Notes: generated from the letters alone by a model not told the origin. Positions 54,908 through 63,467 are shown, numbered from the stretch's first letter. The stretch: DNA of 64,000 nucleotides from Acidobacteriota bacterium (GCA_021818955.1 JAKASR010000015.1:26639-90638), one strand, 5' to 3'. Made by a program: numbers and translations.

Positions 54908-55483
54908 ATGACGCTGCGCGAACGATTGCGGGATTGGCTGCTGGGACAGCGCGAAACCGAAGCGGGCGAAAGCGCCCCGGAAGCCGCCGGCCTGGAAAGC
55001 ATTACCGTCATCGAAGCCGAAGTGGACGACAGCAATCCGGAATGGCTGGGCTACGCCGGCGAGCGCGCCCTGGAGCTGGGCGCGCTGGATTTTTTCTACA
55101 CTCCGGTGGTGATGAAAAAAAACCGGCCCGGCGCGCTGCTGACCCTGCTGGCGCGCCCGGAGGATGCCGAGCGCTTTATGGGCTTACTGCTGGCCGAAAC
55201 CACCACGCTGGGAGTGCGGCAATACTCCGCCCGCCGGCGGGTGCTGGAGCGGCGCTGGGCGCAGGTTGAAACGCCCTGGGGCCCGGTGCGGGTGAAGGAA
55301 GCCTGGTCGGGCGGGCAGCGCCTCAACTCCGCGCCGGAGTATGAAGACTGCCGCGCCATTGCCCGCGGCGCCGGCGTGCCGCTCAAAGAGGTATATGCCG
55401 CCGCGCTGGCATCCCATCGGGAACACCCGGCCGCGCCGCCGCCGGACAGGCAGCACTCCAACCCCAAAATCGAAAAACAATAA
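54908..55483 (+). CDS. Stand-alone LarC C-terminal domain protein (nickel-pincer cofactor synthesis)
   Basis: 191 residues. Matches the C-terminal (LarC2, DUF111) half of LarC: 'VIEAEVDDSNPEWLGYAGER' (the family has a VxxxxDDM/SNPE block), 'LGALDFFYTPVVMKKNRPGA' and 'FMGLLLAETTTLGVRQYSAR'. LarC inserts nickel into the pyridinium-dithiocarboxylate pincer cofactor of lactate racemase-like enzymes, using CTP. In lactobacilli LarC1 and LarC2 are joined by a programmed frameshift. Here no LarC1-like frame precedes it; the DUF5107 gene ends only 10 bp upstream. A 40-residue polar N-terminus and a Pro/His-rich tail flank the domain. Confidence 0.8.
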   Translation: MTLRERLRDWLLGQRETEAGESAPEAAGLESITVIEAEVDDSNPEWLGYAGERALELGALDFFYTPVVMKKNRPGALLTLLARPEDAERFMGLLLAETTTLGVRQYSARRRVLERRWAQVETPWGPVRVKEAWSGGQRLNSAPEYEDCRAIARGAGVPLKEVYAAALASHREHPAAPPPDRQHSNPKIEKQ

Positions 55484-55619
55484 CGGCCACTGGTAGAGCA
55501 GCGGAATGCGGAAAACGGCCGAGTCGCCGCAAAACTCCTTATACTGAAATTTGCGCCGGGCGCGGCCGCCGGTCCCGCAGAGGCGGAAGGGGCAGCCGCC
55601 GCGCCGCGTATCCAACCCC

Positions 55620-57743
55620 ATGGCTCGCTTTTTCCTGACCACGCCGCTCTACTATGTCAACGCCCGGCCGCATCTGGGGCATGCTTATTCCACCATTGTG
55701 GCCGACGCGGTGGTGCGCTTCCGGCAGCAATTGGGCGAAAACGCCTCATTTCTCACCGGCACCGACGAGCACGGACAAAAGATCCAGCGCGCGGCCGAAG
55801 CCGCCGGGATCACGCCCCAGCAATTTGCCGACGCCAATGCCGCCCGCTTCCGCGAGGAATGGGACCGGCTGGGGCTGCGCTACAGCTATTTCATCCGCAC
55901 CAGCGAATCGCGCCACAACGCCGCCGTGGGCGAGGTGTTTCGCCGCATGCAGGCGAAGGGACATATTTACAAGGGCGAATACAGCGGCGCCTACTGCGTC
56001 CATGACGAGCTTTACGTGGAAGGCGAGCCGGGCACGCCGTGTCCGACCTGCGGCCGCGCGACCGAGAAGCTGACGGAGGAAAACTATTACTTCCGGCTTT
56101 CCGCGTTTCAGCAGCCGCTGCTGCAGTTTTATCAGGAGCATCCGGAATTCATCCGTCCGGAGGCACGGCGCAACGAAGTGCTGGCGTTCGTGCAATCCGG
56201 GCTGCGCGATCTTTCCATCAGCCGCACCTCGATCCGCTGGGGCATTCCCGTGCCCGGCGACGAGCGGCACGTATTTTACGTCTGGCTGGACGCGCTCTGC
56301 GGCTACCTGACCGGCATCGGCTACGGCTCGCCCCTGCCCGCCGATCAGCAGCGATTCCACGAGCTGTGGCCCGCCTGGCACCTGGTAGGCAAGGAAATCG
56401 TGCGTTTCCATGCCGTTTACTGGCCGGCGTTCCTGATGGCGGCGGAACTGCCGCTGCCGCGCGGCATCATCGCCCACGGCTGGCTGCTGTTTGAAGAAGA
56501 GAAGATGTCCAAATCGCGCGGCAACGTGGTCCGGGCCGAGCCCATCCAGCGGGTGATGGGCGCCGACGCGCTGCGTTATTTTCTGCTGCGCGAGGTCAGC
56601 TTCGGCCAGGATGGCAGCTTCAGCTACGATGCGCTGGTGGCGCGCTACAACAGCGACCTGGCCAACGACTGGGGCAATCTCGCGGCGCGCACGCTCAACA
56701 TGATCCAGCGCTATTTCGGCGGCAAAGTTCCTTATCCCGCCGCCGGGGTAGCCTGGCTGCACCAGGATCTGGAAATCATGCGCCAGGCCGAGCAGGCGCG
56801 CGACAGCCTGCGGGCGGCGTTTCTCGATTACCATTTCGCCCGCGGGCTGGAAGCGGTCTGGCAATTCATCGCCGGCTTGAACCGGTATCTGGTGGACCAG
56901 GAACCGTGGGCGCTGGCGGAAAAAAGCGACGCCGAGTCGCGCTCGCGCCTGGCCACCGTGCTGCACATCGCCGCCGAGAGCTTGCGTTTCACCGCCATAC
57001 TGCTGGCGCCGGTGCTGCCGGAGAGCGCCAACCGGCTATGGCAACAACTGGGCCTGGAAGGCGACGCCGCCCAGCGCATCGACGGCCTCACCTGGGGCAA
57101 AATTCCCGTGGACCAGGCGATCACGCAAATCTCGCCGCTCTTTCCGCGGCTGGAAAAAGCCGCGGCGGTGGAACAACTGCGGAAACTCGAAGCCGAAGCG
57201 GAGGCCGCCAGCTTGCCGCCCGCCGCGGCGGCAGGCGCGGCCGCAGCCCCGCCGGCGGCGACGCCGGCTTCCGCCAACCAGGCCGCGCCCGCTAACCAGG
57301 CCGCGCCCGCCAATCAGGCTGCGCCCGCCAACCCGCCCGCTTCATCCGCACCCGCAGGAAAGGCGTCCTCACCTCCGGATGCGGCCGCTTCGCCAGCGGT
57401 TCCGCCCGCCGCCGCCCGCATTCCGATTGACGATTTCGCCAAGGTGGAAATGCGGGTGGGCGAGGTCAAAACCGCCGAACGCATTCCCGGCGCCACCAAG
57501 CTACTGAAGCTGACGGTGGATATCGGCACGGAGGCGCGGCAAATCGTGGCTGGCATCGCCGAAGCCTACGCGCCCGCCGACCTGATCGGCCAAAAAGTGG
57601 TGATCGTGGCGAATCTGGAGCCGCGCAAATTGCGCGGGGTCGAGTCGAACGGCATGATCGTCGCCGCCTCGGTCGAGCCCTCGGGCAAGCCGGTGCTGGT
57701 CAGCGTCCCGGCCGACACCCCCAATGGCTCGCGGCTGCGGTAG
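55620..57743 (+). CDS. metG: Methionyl-tRNA synthetase with C-terminal tRNA-binding domain
   Basis: 707 residues from the ATG at 55620 ('MARFFLTTPLYYVNARPHLG'); the frame from 55551 adds 23 non-family residues. Class I synthetase: HIGH motif as 'PHLGHAYSTIVADA', KMSKS motif as 'FEEEKMSKSRGNVVRAEPIQ', zinc knuckle with 'CVHDELYVEGEPGTPCPTCG'. The C-terminal 100 residues ('VEMRVGEVKTAERIPGATKL', 'VIVANLEPRKLRGVESNGMI') are the EMAP-II/Trbp-like tRNA-binding domain. The two parts are linked by an Ala/Pro-rich low-complexity linker encoded by an 18-bp tandem repeat. Essential gene. Confidence 0.96.
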   Translation: MARFFLTTPLYYVNARPHLGHAYSTIVADAVVRFRQQLGENASFLTGTDEHGQKIQRAAEAAGITPQQFADANAARFREEWDRLGLRYSYFIRTSESRHNAAVGEVFRRMQAKGHIYKGEYSGAYCVHDELYVEGEPGTPCPTCGRATEKLTEENYYFRLSAFQQPLLQFYQEHPEFIRPEARRNEVLAFVQSGLRDLSISRTSIRWGIPVPGDERHVFYVWLDALCGYLTGIGYGSPLPADQQRFHELWPAWHLVGKEIVRFHAVYWPAFLMAAELPLPRGIIAHGWLLFEEEKMSKSRGNVVRAEPIQRVMGADALRYFLLREVSFGQDGSFSYDALVARYNSDLANDWGNLAARTLNMIQRYFGGKVPYPAAGVAWLHQDLEIMRQAEQARDSLRAAFLDYHFARGLEAVWQFIAGLNRYLVDQEPWALAEKSDAESRSRLATVLHIAAESLRFTAILLAPVLPESANRLWQQLGLEGDAAQRIDGLTWGKIPVDQAITQISPLFPRLEKAAAVEQLRKLEAEAEAASLPPAAAAGAAAAPPAATPASANQAAPANQAAPANQAAPANPPASSAPAGKASSPPDAAASPAVPPAAARIPIDDFAKVEMRVGEVKTAERIPGATKLLKLTVDIGTEARQIVAGIAEAYAPADLIGQKVVIVANLEPRKLRGVESNGMIVAASVEPSGKPVLVSVPADTPNGSRLR
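57276..57329 (+). repeat. 18-bp tandem repeat in the metG linker
   Basis: Three units of the type AACCAGGCCGCGCCCGC(T/C), the third with two changes, encode the hexapeptide NQAAPA three times in the linker between catalytic core and tRNA-binding domain. Recent slippage is likely; the unit keeps the frame. Confidence 0.85.
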
Positions 57744-57750
57744 AAAAATT

Positions 57751-57793
57751 AAAAGCGGAAACAGGAGAAGCTTCCCGCCGCCTAGCCGCTTTT
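57751..57793. terminator. Candidate bidirectional terminator between metG and M1 peptidase
   Basis: AAAAGCGG (57751-57758) pairs with CCGCTTTT (57786-57793), giving A- and T-flanked stem ends on both strands. The two genes converge here. The loop is long (about 27 nt) and includes the peptidase stop codon, so the call is tentative. Confidence 0.4.
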
Positions 57794-60481
57794 TCCCGCG
57801 TACCTTTCCCGGATCTTCACCGTCTTATCCAGCTCATCGACCGCCTGCAGGATTTTCAGCCGCAGGGCGGGAGGAATCCGCGCGGAGTCGAGGTAATGAT
57901 GGACGATGGCGTCGGCGCGGCGCGAGTGCTGGCCGCCGATGAAGGCGTCCAGCCAGGCGACCAGGAAAAAGATTTTGCGCCGCGTCTGAATCCGGGGCAG
58001 CGCCTGGAGCGCCGGGAGCAGATAGGGTTGGGTCAGCCGCGACTGATTCCAATAGTTGAAAGCCCCCAAGCTGGTTTGAATCCAATCTTCCGGGCGGGCG
58101 GGGTTATCGAGATAATCGTGGAAATAGCGCCGCTTGGTGGCCGCCCGCGGCCGCGCCGCCCCGGCCATGTAGGCGAATTTAAGCCCATCGGTGGTAGGGT
58201 CGCGACGCTGCTCGCGGGCCAGGACCTTTGCGGCCCGGGGATCGTTGAGGGCGACCAGGGTGGTGACCAGGTTCCAGCGATCGAGCGGGCGCAGGGTCAC
58301 GCCGCGCAAGCGCAGCGAGCCCTCGAGCAAATGCACGAGCGTAGCGCGCGAGGCGGCGTTTTCCGCCAGCGCGCGAAACCCGCGAAACCAGATAATGCGC
58401 AGGTCGCGGCGGGGCGCCTGGCGCATTTCGGTTGCCGCCAGCCGGGCCAGGGGCGCATCCAGCCGGCGCCGGTCCGCGGCGGCAAGATAGCGGTGCAAGG
58501 CCAGGGCGGCGTGGCCGAGCATGCCGGCCAGGATGGTCTCATCTTTTTCTTCCGGCGAGAGCCGGGCGGCGAGCGCGAGATAGCGGCGCGGATCAAGCCG
58601 GGCGACGCGCACCGACTGCCACAGCGAGTTCCAGAGCAACGAGCGCTCGAAGGGGCTGCGGATGCCGCCCAACTGCCGCATGACCGCGCGCCGGCTGCGC
58701 CGATCGAGCAGAAAACGCCCGTAGGCGTAATCGCGATCGTTGGCGAAAATCCAATCGGGGCAGGCTTGGCCGACGGCCGCGGGCACATCGGCCGCCGCGC
58801 TGGAAAATTCCACGCGCAAGCGCACCGGCCGGCCTTGCGGCGGATGCAGCAGCAACTCGGTGGCTATCGGCCACAGGACCCCCTCATGCAGCACGTCGCG
58901 CTGGGTCAAGGTCAGGCGCGACAGCCTGCCCTTGGAGCAACTCCAGGCAGTCGAGACCTGGGGCATGCCGCGTTTGAGGATCCAAGCCTGCGCCCAAGCG
59001 CCCAGCGGGCGTCCCGAGGCGCGTTGCAGGGCATGCACCAAGTCGCTCCAGGTGGCATTGGCGTAAGCATGGGCGCGCAGGTAATCGCGCAGGCCATTGC
59101 GAAAATTGCGGTCGCCGAGCACATACCAGAGCTGCTTGAGCACGCCCGGAGCCTTGGAATAGACGATGGCGCCATAGGCGGACTTGGCGATATCGAGGTT
59201 GCCAATATCCTGGTAAATCGGCGTGGCGCCGAGGGTTTCGTCAATCGCGTAGGCGCCCGGCTTGATGGATTCGGAAAAGCGCTTCCAGATCAGGTCATGG
59301 GGACGAAGCGAGGCGAGGGTCCGGTAAGCCATGAACTGAGCAAAGCCCTCTTTCAGCCATAAATCGTCGAACCAGCGCATGGTGACCAGGTCGCCGAACC
59401 ACTGGTGGGTCAGCTCATGCAAGGTCAGGATGTCGCGGCCGAGAATATCGTTGCGGGTAGTGGCAGTGCGGAACAGCACGTCTTCTTCCCGCAGGAAAGT
59501 GCAGCCGGCATGCTCCATGCCGCCATAGGCCATACCGGGAATCAGCACGATATCGTATTTAGGAAAAGGGAAGGGCTGGGCGAAATAGCTGGAGAGGAAG
59601 CGCAGGCCGCGGGCGGTGATCGACTGCAGTTCGGGGACATCGCGCCGCGCCCGCGCCAGTTGCGATTTGCGGAAATAGACGGTGGGCTTGCCGGGACTGG
59701 TCATTTTTAAAAACGGTCCAGCGGCGAAGGCGACCAGGTAGGTGGGCAGCGGGCGGGTCACGCCAAAGCGCACGGTTTCGGAGACGCCATGCAAGGCGGT
59801 GGCGACGGGCGCGGTATTGGAGAGAAGCGTCCAGGCCCGGGGCGCGGTCAAAGCGAGCTGGAAGCGGCCTTTGATATCGGGCTGGTCGAAGCAGGGAAAG
59901 ACCATGCTGGCGTCCATGGGAACGAAGAGGGTGTAGATATACTCGGAGCCGTCGTCATGGTCTTCGTACTGGATGATGGGCTTGCCGGCGGCGGCCATGT
60001 GCGCGGTGAAGCGCGCGCGGAAGGTGTTGACGCCGGCGCGCAAATCGGCCGCGGGCAGCAGGATGTGTCCGCGTTGCAGGCGCGGCGGCAAGGCCTGGCC
60101 GTTCACGGCGAGGCTGTGCAACACGCCATCGCGGTAATCGAGCAAGGTCGTGACCGCATGCTTCAAGCGGAATCGAATCTCGACGCTGCCGGGCACGTCG
60201 CGGGCATGCGGCACGAGCGCCAGCGCGATGCGGTAACGGACGCCGGAGATGTTGGCGGCGCGGCGGCGCGCCAGCGCGCGCGGTATGCCGGCGGGAATCG
60301 GGGCGGCGGCCCGGCCGTTTTTACTTTCAGGCGCTGACGCTTGCGCAAACGCCCGGCCGAAGCCGGTTGCCCATGACGAAAACTGCTGCCCGGGCCGGCC
60401 GTTAACGCTGAAAGCGGCCGCGCCGCCAACCAACAGCGCGGCCAAGCTGATGCACGCCGATATTTTTTGCATGAAGGTCAT
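57782..60481 (-). CDS. M1-family zinc aminopeptidase, exported, with repeat-derived N-terminal segment
   Basis: 899 residues. Signal peptide 'ISACISLAALLVGGAAA'. Residues 25-59 are encoded by repeat copy D. The M1 domain follows: exopeptidase motif 'YGGMEHAGCTFL' near 325, zinc site 'LTLHELTHQWFGDLVTMRWF' near 358 (HExxH) with the third ligand Glu in 'LWLKEGFAQFMAY', and catalytic Tyr region 'SKAPGVLKQLW'. The C-terminal 400 residues are the ERAP1-like helical solenoid. Cleaves N-terminal residues from peptides in the periplasm or outside. ATG at 60481; a second ATG at 60472 is possible. The repeat-derived part lies before the first conserved motif and should be tolerated. Confidence 0.94.
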   Translation of the reverse strand: MTFMQKISACISLAALLVGGAAAFSVNGRPGQQFSSWATGFGRAFAQASAPESKNGRAAAPIPAGIPRALARRRAANISGVRYRIALALVPHARDVPGSVEIRFRLKHAVTTLLDYRDGVLHSLAVNGQALPPRLQRGHILLPAADLRAGVNTFRARFTAHMAAAGKPIIQYEDHDDGSEYIYTLFVPMDASMVFPCFDQPDIKGRFQLALTAPRAWTLLSNTAPVATALHGVSETVRFGVTRPLPTYLVAFAAGPFLKMTSPGKPTVYFRKSQLARARRDVPELQSITARGLRFLSSYFAQPFPFPKYDIVLIPGMAYGGMEHAGCTFLREEDVLFRTATTRNDILGRDILTLHELTHQWFGDLVTMRWFDDLWLKEGFAQFMAYRTLASLRPHDLIWKRFSESIKPGAYAIDETLGATPIYQDIGNLDIAKSAYGAIVYSKAPGVLKQLWYVLGDRNFRNGLRDYLRAHAYANATWSDLVHALQRASGRPLGAWAQAWILKRGMPQVSTAWSCSKGRLSRLTLTQRDVLHEGVLWPIATELLLHPPQGRPVRLRVEFSSAAADVPAAVGQACPDWIFANDRDYAYGRFLLDRRSRRAVMRQLGGIRSPFERSLLWNSLWQSVRVARLDPRRYLALAARLSPEEKDETILAGMLGHAALALHRYLAAADRRRLDAPLARLAATEMRQAPRRDLRIIWFRGFRALAENAASRATLVHLLEGSLRLRGVTLRPLDRWNLVTTLVALNDPRAAKVLAREQRRDPTTDGLKFAYMAGAARPRAATKRRYFHDYLDNPARPEDWIQTSLGAFNYWNQSRLTQPYLLPALQALPRIQTRRKIFFLVAWLDAFIGGQHSRRADAIVHHYLDSARIPPALRLKILQAVDELDKTVKIRERYAGKSG
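60304..60408 (-). repeat. Dispersed UUCG-hairpin repeat, copy D, in frame inside the M1 aminopeptidase gene
   Basis: 105 bp, exactly 35 codons, encoding residues 25-59 of the peptidase ('SVNGRPGQQFSSWATGFGR' and 'AFAQASAPESKNGRAA'). On the coding (minus) strand it has the GCGTTAAC box, the CCGGC-TTCG-GCCGG hairpin and 'CCTGAAAGTAAA', in the same order as the free copies, with a central deletion relative to the long form. In free copies the same block would read 'GFGRTLAKASAPKSKSGRAA'. Confidence 0.85.
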
Positions 60482-60508
60482 GTTCTTGCGAGACGCGCTA
60501 CCGAGGCG

Positions 60509-60724
60509 GCGGCACGGCCGCTTTTACTTTTAGGCGCTGACGCTTTCGCCAAGGTCCGGCCGAAACCGGACGCATTGCGAATACTCATGGCTGCCGAAAG
60601 TTTATTGTCGTTCATAGGCGCTGGACCTAAAAGGAACCCCGCGCTTCGGCCTGCGGGCATGGTTTAGGCAATTTCTCCGAAATTGCCTATGACGAAAACT
60701 GCTGCCCGACTCGGCCGTTAACGC
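60509..60724 (-). repeat. Dispersed UUCG-hairpin repeat, copy E (longest form)
   Basis: About 216 bp filling the gap between the VWFA gene and the M1 peptidase gene, sense orientation minus like both genes. It ends directly at the VWFA stop codon (60725-60727); the bases GCTTAAGGAA across that stop are shared with copy F, so the stop may come from the repeat. An extra hairpin CAATTTC-TCC-GAAATTG lies inside. Confidence 0.9.
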
Positions 60725-62566
60725 TTAAGGAAAAGGCTCGTTTCCATCGGCCCTGACGATCAGCGAAACGCTACCGATCTGGCCGCTAATTTTATCTTCC
60801 ACCAGCGCGCGGCAGAGGTACGAGCCCTTGAGTCCGAGCACGAACCTGCCGGAATAACGAATCTCGCGCGAGCGCAGCACGGCCGCCCGGCGAAACGACA
60901 ATTTACGGGAAAAACGCTCGAGCGGCATGCGCTGGATCTCGCCCGTAGCCGCCGACACCATCAGTGCGGCCACTTGGAAGTTATAACCAAAGCCGGCGCC
61001 ATGCGGCCGGGCGTGTATGAGGCGGGCAAAAGGGATTTCGAGCGTGAAAGGCAGCAAGCGAACGCGAAGCTGGCGCGGCGCGCCCCGCCAATAGGGTTTT
61101 TCCGGAGCGCTTAAGCTTCCCGGCACCATCGCCAGCGGCAATCCGCGCAGCTCCATCGGGCTCAGCGCCATTTGCCGAGCGATCGCCGGTTGACTTTGGG
61201 AGAGGGCCGGCGGCGCGCTCCCCGGAAAATTGCGCGCCTGCTGGAGATAGCCCTGGCGGTAGCGAATGCGCGCATCGGCACGCAGCAATTGGACACGGAT
61301 GCGATGATATTGCGCGGCGGCGCGGTAACGGAATGGCGGCCGGAAATATAAAACGTACTGATCTTCGATCTTGCGAATTGCCTGCTCCGCCAGCGCGGCC
61401 AGATTATTGGTTTGCGGCAGCGCTTCGCCCCCGGTTTTTTTCGCCGCCTGGATAGCGACGGCGCGGGCGGTATAGCTGACCGCCATTTGCCGCAGATGGA
61501 GTGAATTGCCGTCTTTGCTTCCAGTCACCCCGGCGCCGCGAACATAGGATTTGAGCCCCAGCGGATTGATGAAGTAGAGCGAAGCGTTGGCCGCATTCAG
61601 ATTGCGAACGGCAAGATGGATAAAATTCCGAGAACGGGATTCCCGTGCCCGCGCATTTTCAAGCCGGGCTGTCTCTTTTGCGCGGGTAATGGCATCCGCG
61701 CCGGTGGCGAAAATGGAAAAGGCGAAGGAGGGGTCGGTAGAGATCCAAAGCACGAGCTTATGGCCGGGAATGCCGCCGAGAATTTGCGCCAGCAGGCGTA
61801 GCAATTGCAAACGATGAAAATACTGGTAGCGCAGCGCGGGCACGACCAACTCTCGATTGCCGGTTGCGAGCCGGTTTAAGATGATGCTCGCCTGCTGATC
61901 GGCAAAATCGCCGGCGCCGGCCGGCGGGATCGATTGGGTGAAAACGGGCAGCGCGGCATTGGCGCCAAGGCCGCCGCCGACGCCGGCAGCGGCAAAAGCA
62001 TGCGGGGATTTTAGCATGCGGTTCAAGGCCAGCCGCAAACGATCCTGATTCCGGCTGAAAGGCTGAAGCACCCGCAAGCCGGCGGCCAGGTCGAAAATCG
62101 CGACATCCACGCCCGGCGGCAATGGATGAGTAAACAAAGTGCTCATCTGCCGCTGCAAATAAGGCAGTGCCGAGGCCGGTGTCCGCAGATAATCGAACAG
62201 CAGCACGACATGATTGGGGCCGACGGGGGCGAGGTTGGTGACCGCGTTCGGCGGCAACGGCGCCGGCCATTTCGCGGCCGAATTCAAAGCCGGCGGGAGC
62301 CGGCGCATCAGGTCGAGCGCGACAATGGGCATGGGCTTGCCATCGACGAAGAGCCGGAAGTCGCGGCGGCGCAGCCCGGGAAGGAAACGCCCGCGGGCAT
62401 CGAGCACCGTGACCGGCACTTGCACCAGGCGCGCGGTGATTTTGAATTGCGGGGAGGAAGGCTGCTGCGCGGCGAGATGCAAGCCGCACAGCAGGCCGGC
62501 GCCGAACCGCAATAACTTCCAGGCTAATTGGCGCCGGTTGCGCTCAGGATGGAGGGCATAGCTCAT
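60725..62566 (-). CDS. Acidobacterial VWFA-related domain protein, exported
   Basis: 613 residues. N-terminal hydrophobic segment 'LLRFGAGLLCGLHLAAQQP' (residues about 17-35). The VWFA-related region opens with 'FKITARLVQVPVTVLDARGR' and 'DFRLFVDGKPMPIVALDLM', a signature repeated in many Acidobacteria, followed by 'PNHVVLLFDYLRTPASALPY' where a VWA MIDAS would be (reads DYL rather than DxSxS, so metal binding is doubtful), and 'YRYRQGYLQQARNF' near 440. The C-terminal part is beta-rich. Probably in the periplasm or on the surface; role unknown. Stop codon touches repeat copy E. Confidence 0.85.
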   Translation of the reverse strand: MSYALHPERNRRQLAWKLLRFGAGLLCGLHLAAQQPSSPQFKITARLVQVPVTVLDARGRFLPGLRRRDFRLFVDGKPMPIVALDLMRRLPPALNSAAKWPAPLPPNAVTNLAPVGPNHVVLLFDYLRTPASALPYLQRQMSTLFTHPLPPGVDVAIFDLAAGLRVLQPFSRNQDRLRLALNRMLKSPHAFAAAGVGGGLGANAALPVFTQSIPPAGAGDFADQQASIILNRLATGNRELVVPALRYQYFHRLQLLRLLAQILGGIPGHKLVLWISTDPSFAFSIFATGADAITRAKETARLENARARESRSRNFIHLAVRNLNAANASLYFINPLGLKSYVRGAGVTGSKDGNSLHLRQMAVSYTARAVAIQAAKKTGGEALPQTNNLAALAEQAIRKIEDQYVLYFRPPFRYRAAAQYHRIRVQLLRADARIRYRQGYLQQARNFPGSAPPALSQSQPAIARQMALSPMELRGLPLAMVPGSLSAPEKPYWRGAPRQLRVRLLPFTLEIPFARLIHARPHGAGFGYNFQVAALMVSAATGEIQRMPLERFSRKLSFRRAAVLRSREIRYSGRFVLGLKGSYLCRALVEDKISGQIGSVSLIVRADGNEPFP

Positions 62567-62594
62567 GCTTTCGCCTTACGATTGCCGCGTGAAC

Positions 62595-63281
62595 TCATAC
62601 TTCAGCGCTCAAACGCCAGGTTTCCAACTGCCGTTCCAAATCGCGCACGTGGTGCAGCAGCAGCGCCGGGCGCCAGCGGAGCAAATCTTCCGCCGGGGTC
62701 GGGCCGGTGGCGACGGCGATGAAGGGCACGCCGGCGGCACTGGCGGCGGCGGCGTCCACCAGGCTGTCGCCGACGTAATAGCAGGCGGCGGCGTCCACCG
62801 CCAGAAGCCGCAGCGCCAGGCGAAGACCCTCCGGGGCGGGCTTAGGCTCGGCGACATCGTCGCCGCCGACAATAACGTCAATGGTCTCGCGGCAGCCCTC
62901 GCGCGCCAGCACGGCTTCGATGCGGCGGCGGAATTTGGTGGTGACGATGGCCTGGCGCAAGCCGCGCAGGCGCAAGGTTTCCAGGGTTTCCCGGGCGCCG
63001 GGCAGCAGCACGGTGCGCTCGACCATGATCTCATCGGCGCGGGCGATGAACAGGCGCAAGAACTCGGCTTCAAGCTCGGGCACGGAGGCGGAGGGGACGG
63101 CGCCGTCGGAGAGCGCGCGAAAGGTATCGGGCAGAGAGCGTCCGATGGTGCGGCATATGGCTTCGGCTTCGGGCGCGGGCAGGCGCAGGCAAGTGAAGGC
63201 ATGCCGCACGCATTCGACGATGCCGGCGGACGAGTCGGCCAGGGTGTAATCGAAATCGTAAATCAGGGCGGAGAGCGGCAT
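62595..63281 (-). CDS. HAD-superfamily phosphatase (phosphoglycolate phosphatase-like)
   Basis: 228 residues. HAD motif I 'ALIYDFDYTLADSSAGIVEC' with the nucleophile Asp at about residue 9 (DxDxT; DFDYT), cap domain to about 85, motif II 'LRQAIVTTKFRRRIEAVL' (Thr-Thr), motif III Lys in 'GDDVAEPKPAPEGLRLAL' and motif IV 'CYYVGDSLVDAAAASAAG'. All four are intact. Hydrolyses a small phosphate ester such as 2-phosphoglycolate, substrate not provable. 28 bp upstream of the VWFA gene on the same strand; repeat copy F lies 43 bp upstream of its start. Confidence 0.9.
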   Translation of the reverse strand: MPLSALIYDFDYTLADSSAGIVECVRHAFTCLRLPAPEAEAICRTIGRSLPDTFRALSDGAVPSASVPELEAEFLRLFIARADEIMVERTVLLPGARETLETLRLRGLRQAIVTTKFRRRIEAVLAREGCRETIDVIVGGDDVAEPKPAPEGLRLALRLLAVDAAACYYVGDSLVDAAAASAAGVPFIAVATGPTPAEDLLRWRPALLLHHVRDLERQLETWRLSAEV

Positions 63282-63323
63282 GGTGAAAATAGCTGCCAGC
63301 TATCGGCTAACAACCGCCAGCTA

Positions 63324-63467
63324 GCGGCACGGCCGCTTTTACTTTTAGGCGCTGACGATTTCGCAAAGGTCCGGCCGAAAACGGACGTATTTGGCGCGGG
63401 ACCTTAAAAACCAGCGCTTCGGCCTGCAATCTCGGACGAAACTACTGCCCGACTCGGCCGTTAACGC
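63324..63467 (-). repeat. Dispersed UUCG-hairpin repeat, copy F
   Basis: About 144 bp, sense minus, 43 bp upstream of the HAD gene start, thus in its probable 5' leader. The hairpin left arm is mutated (GTCCGTT-TTCG-GCCGGAC), leaving about 5 pairs; the outer boxes are intact. Confidence 0.85.

Noticed and set aside
55490..55535. tRNA-like D-arm (GGTAGAGCAGCGGAATG) before metG
   Set aside because: No anticodon stem, no T-arm GTTCGA and no pairing acceptor; it is not a tRNA gene.
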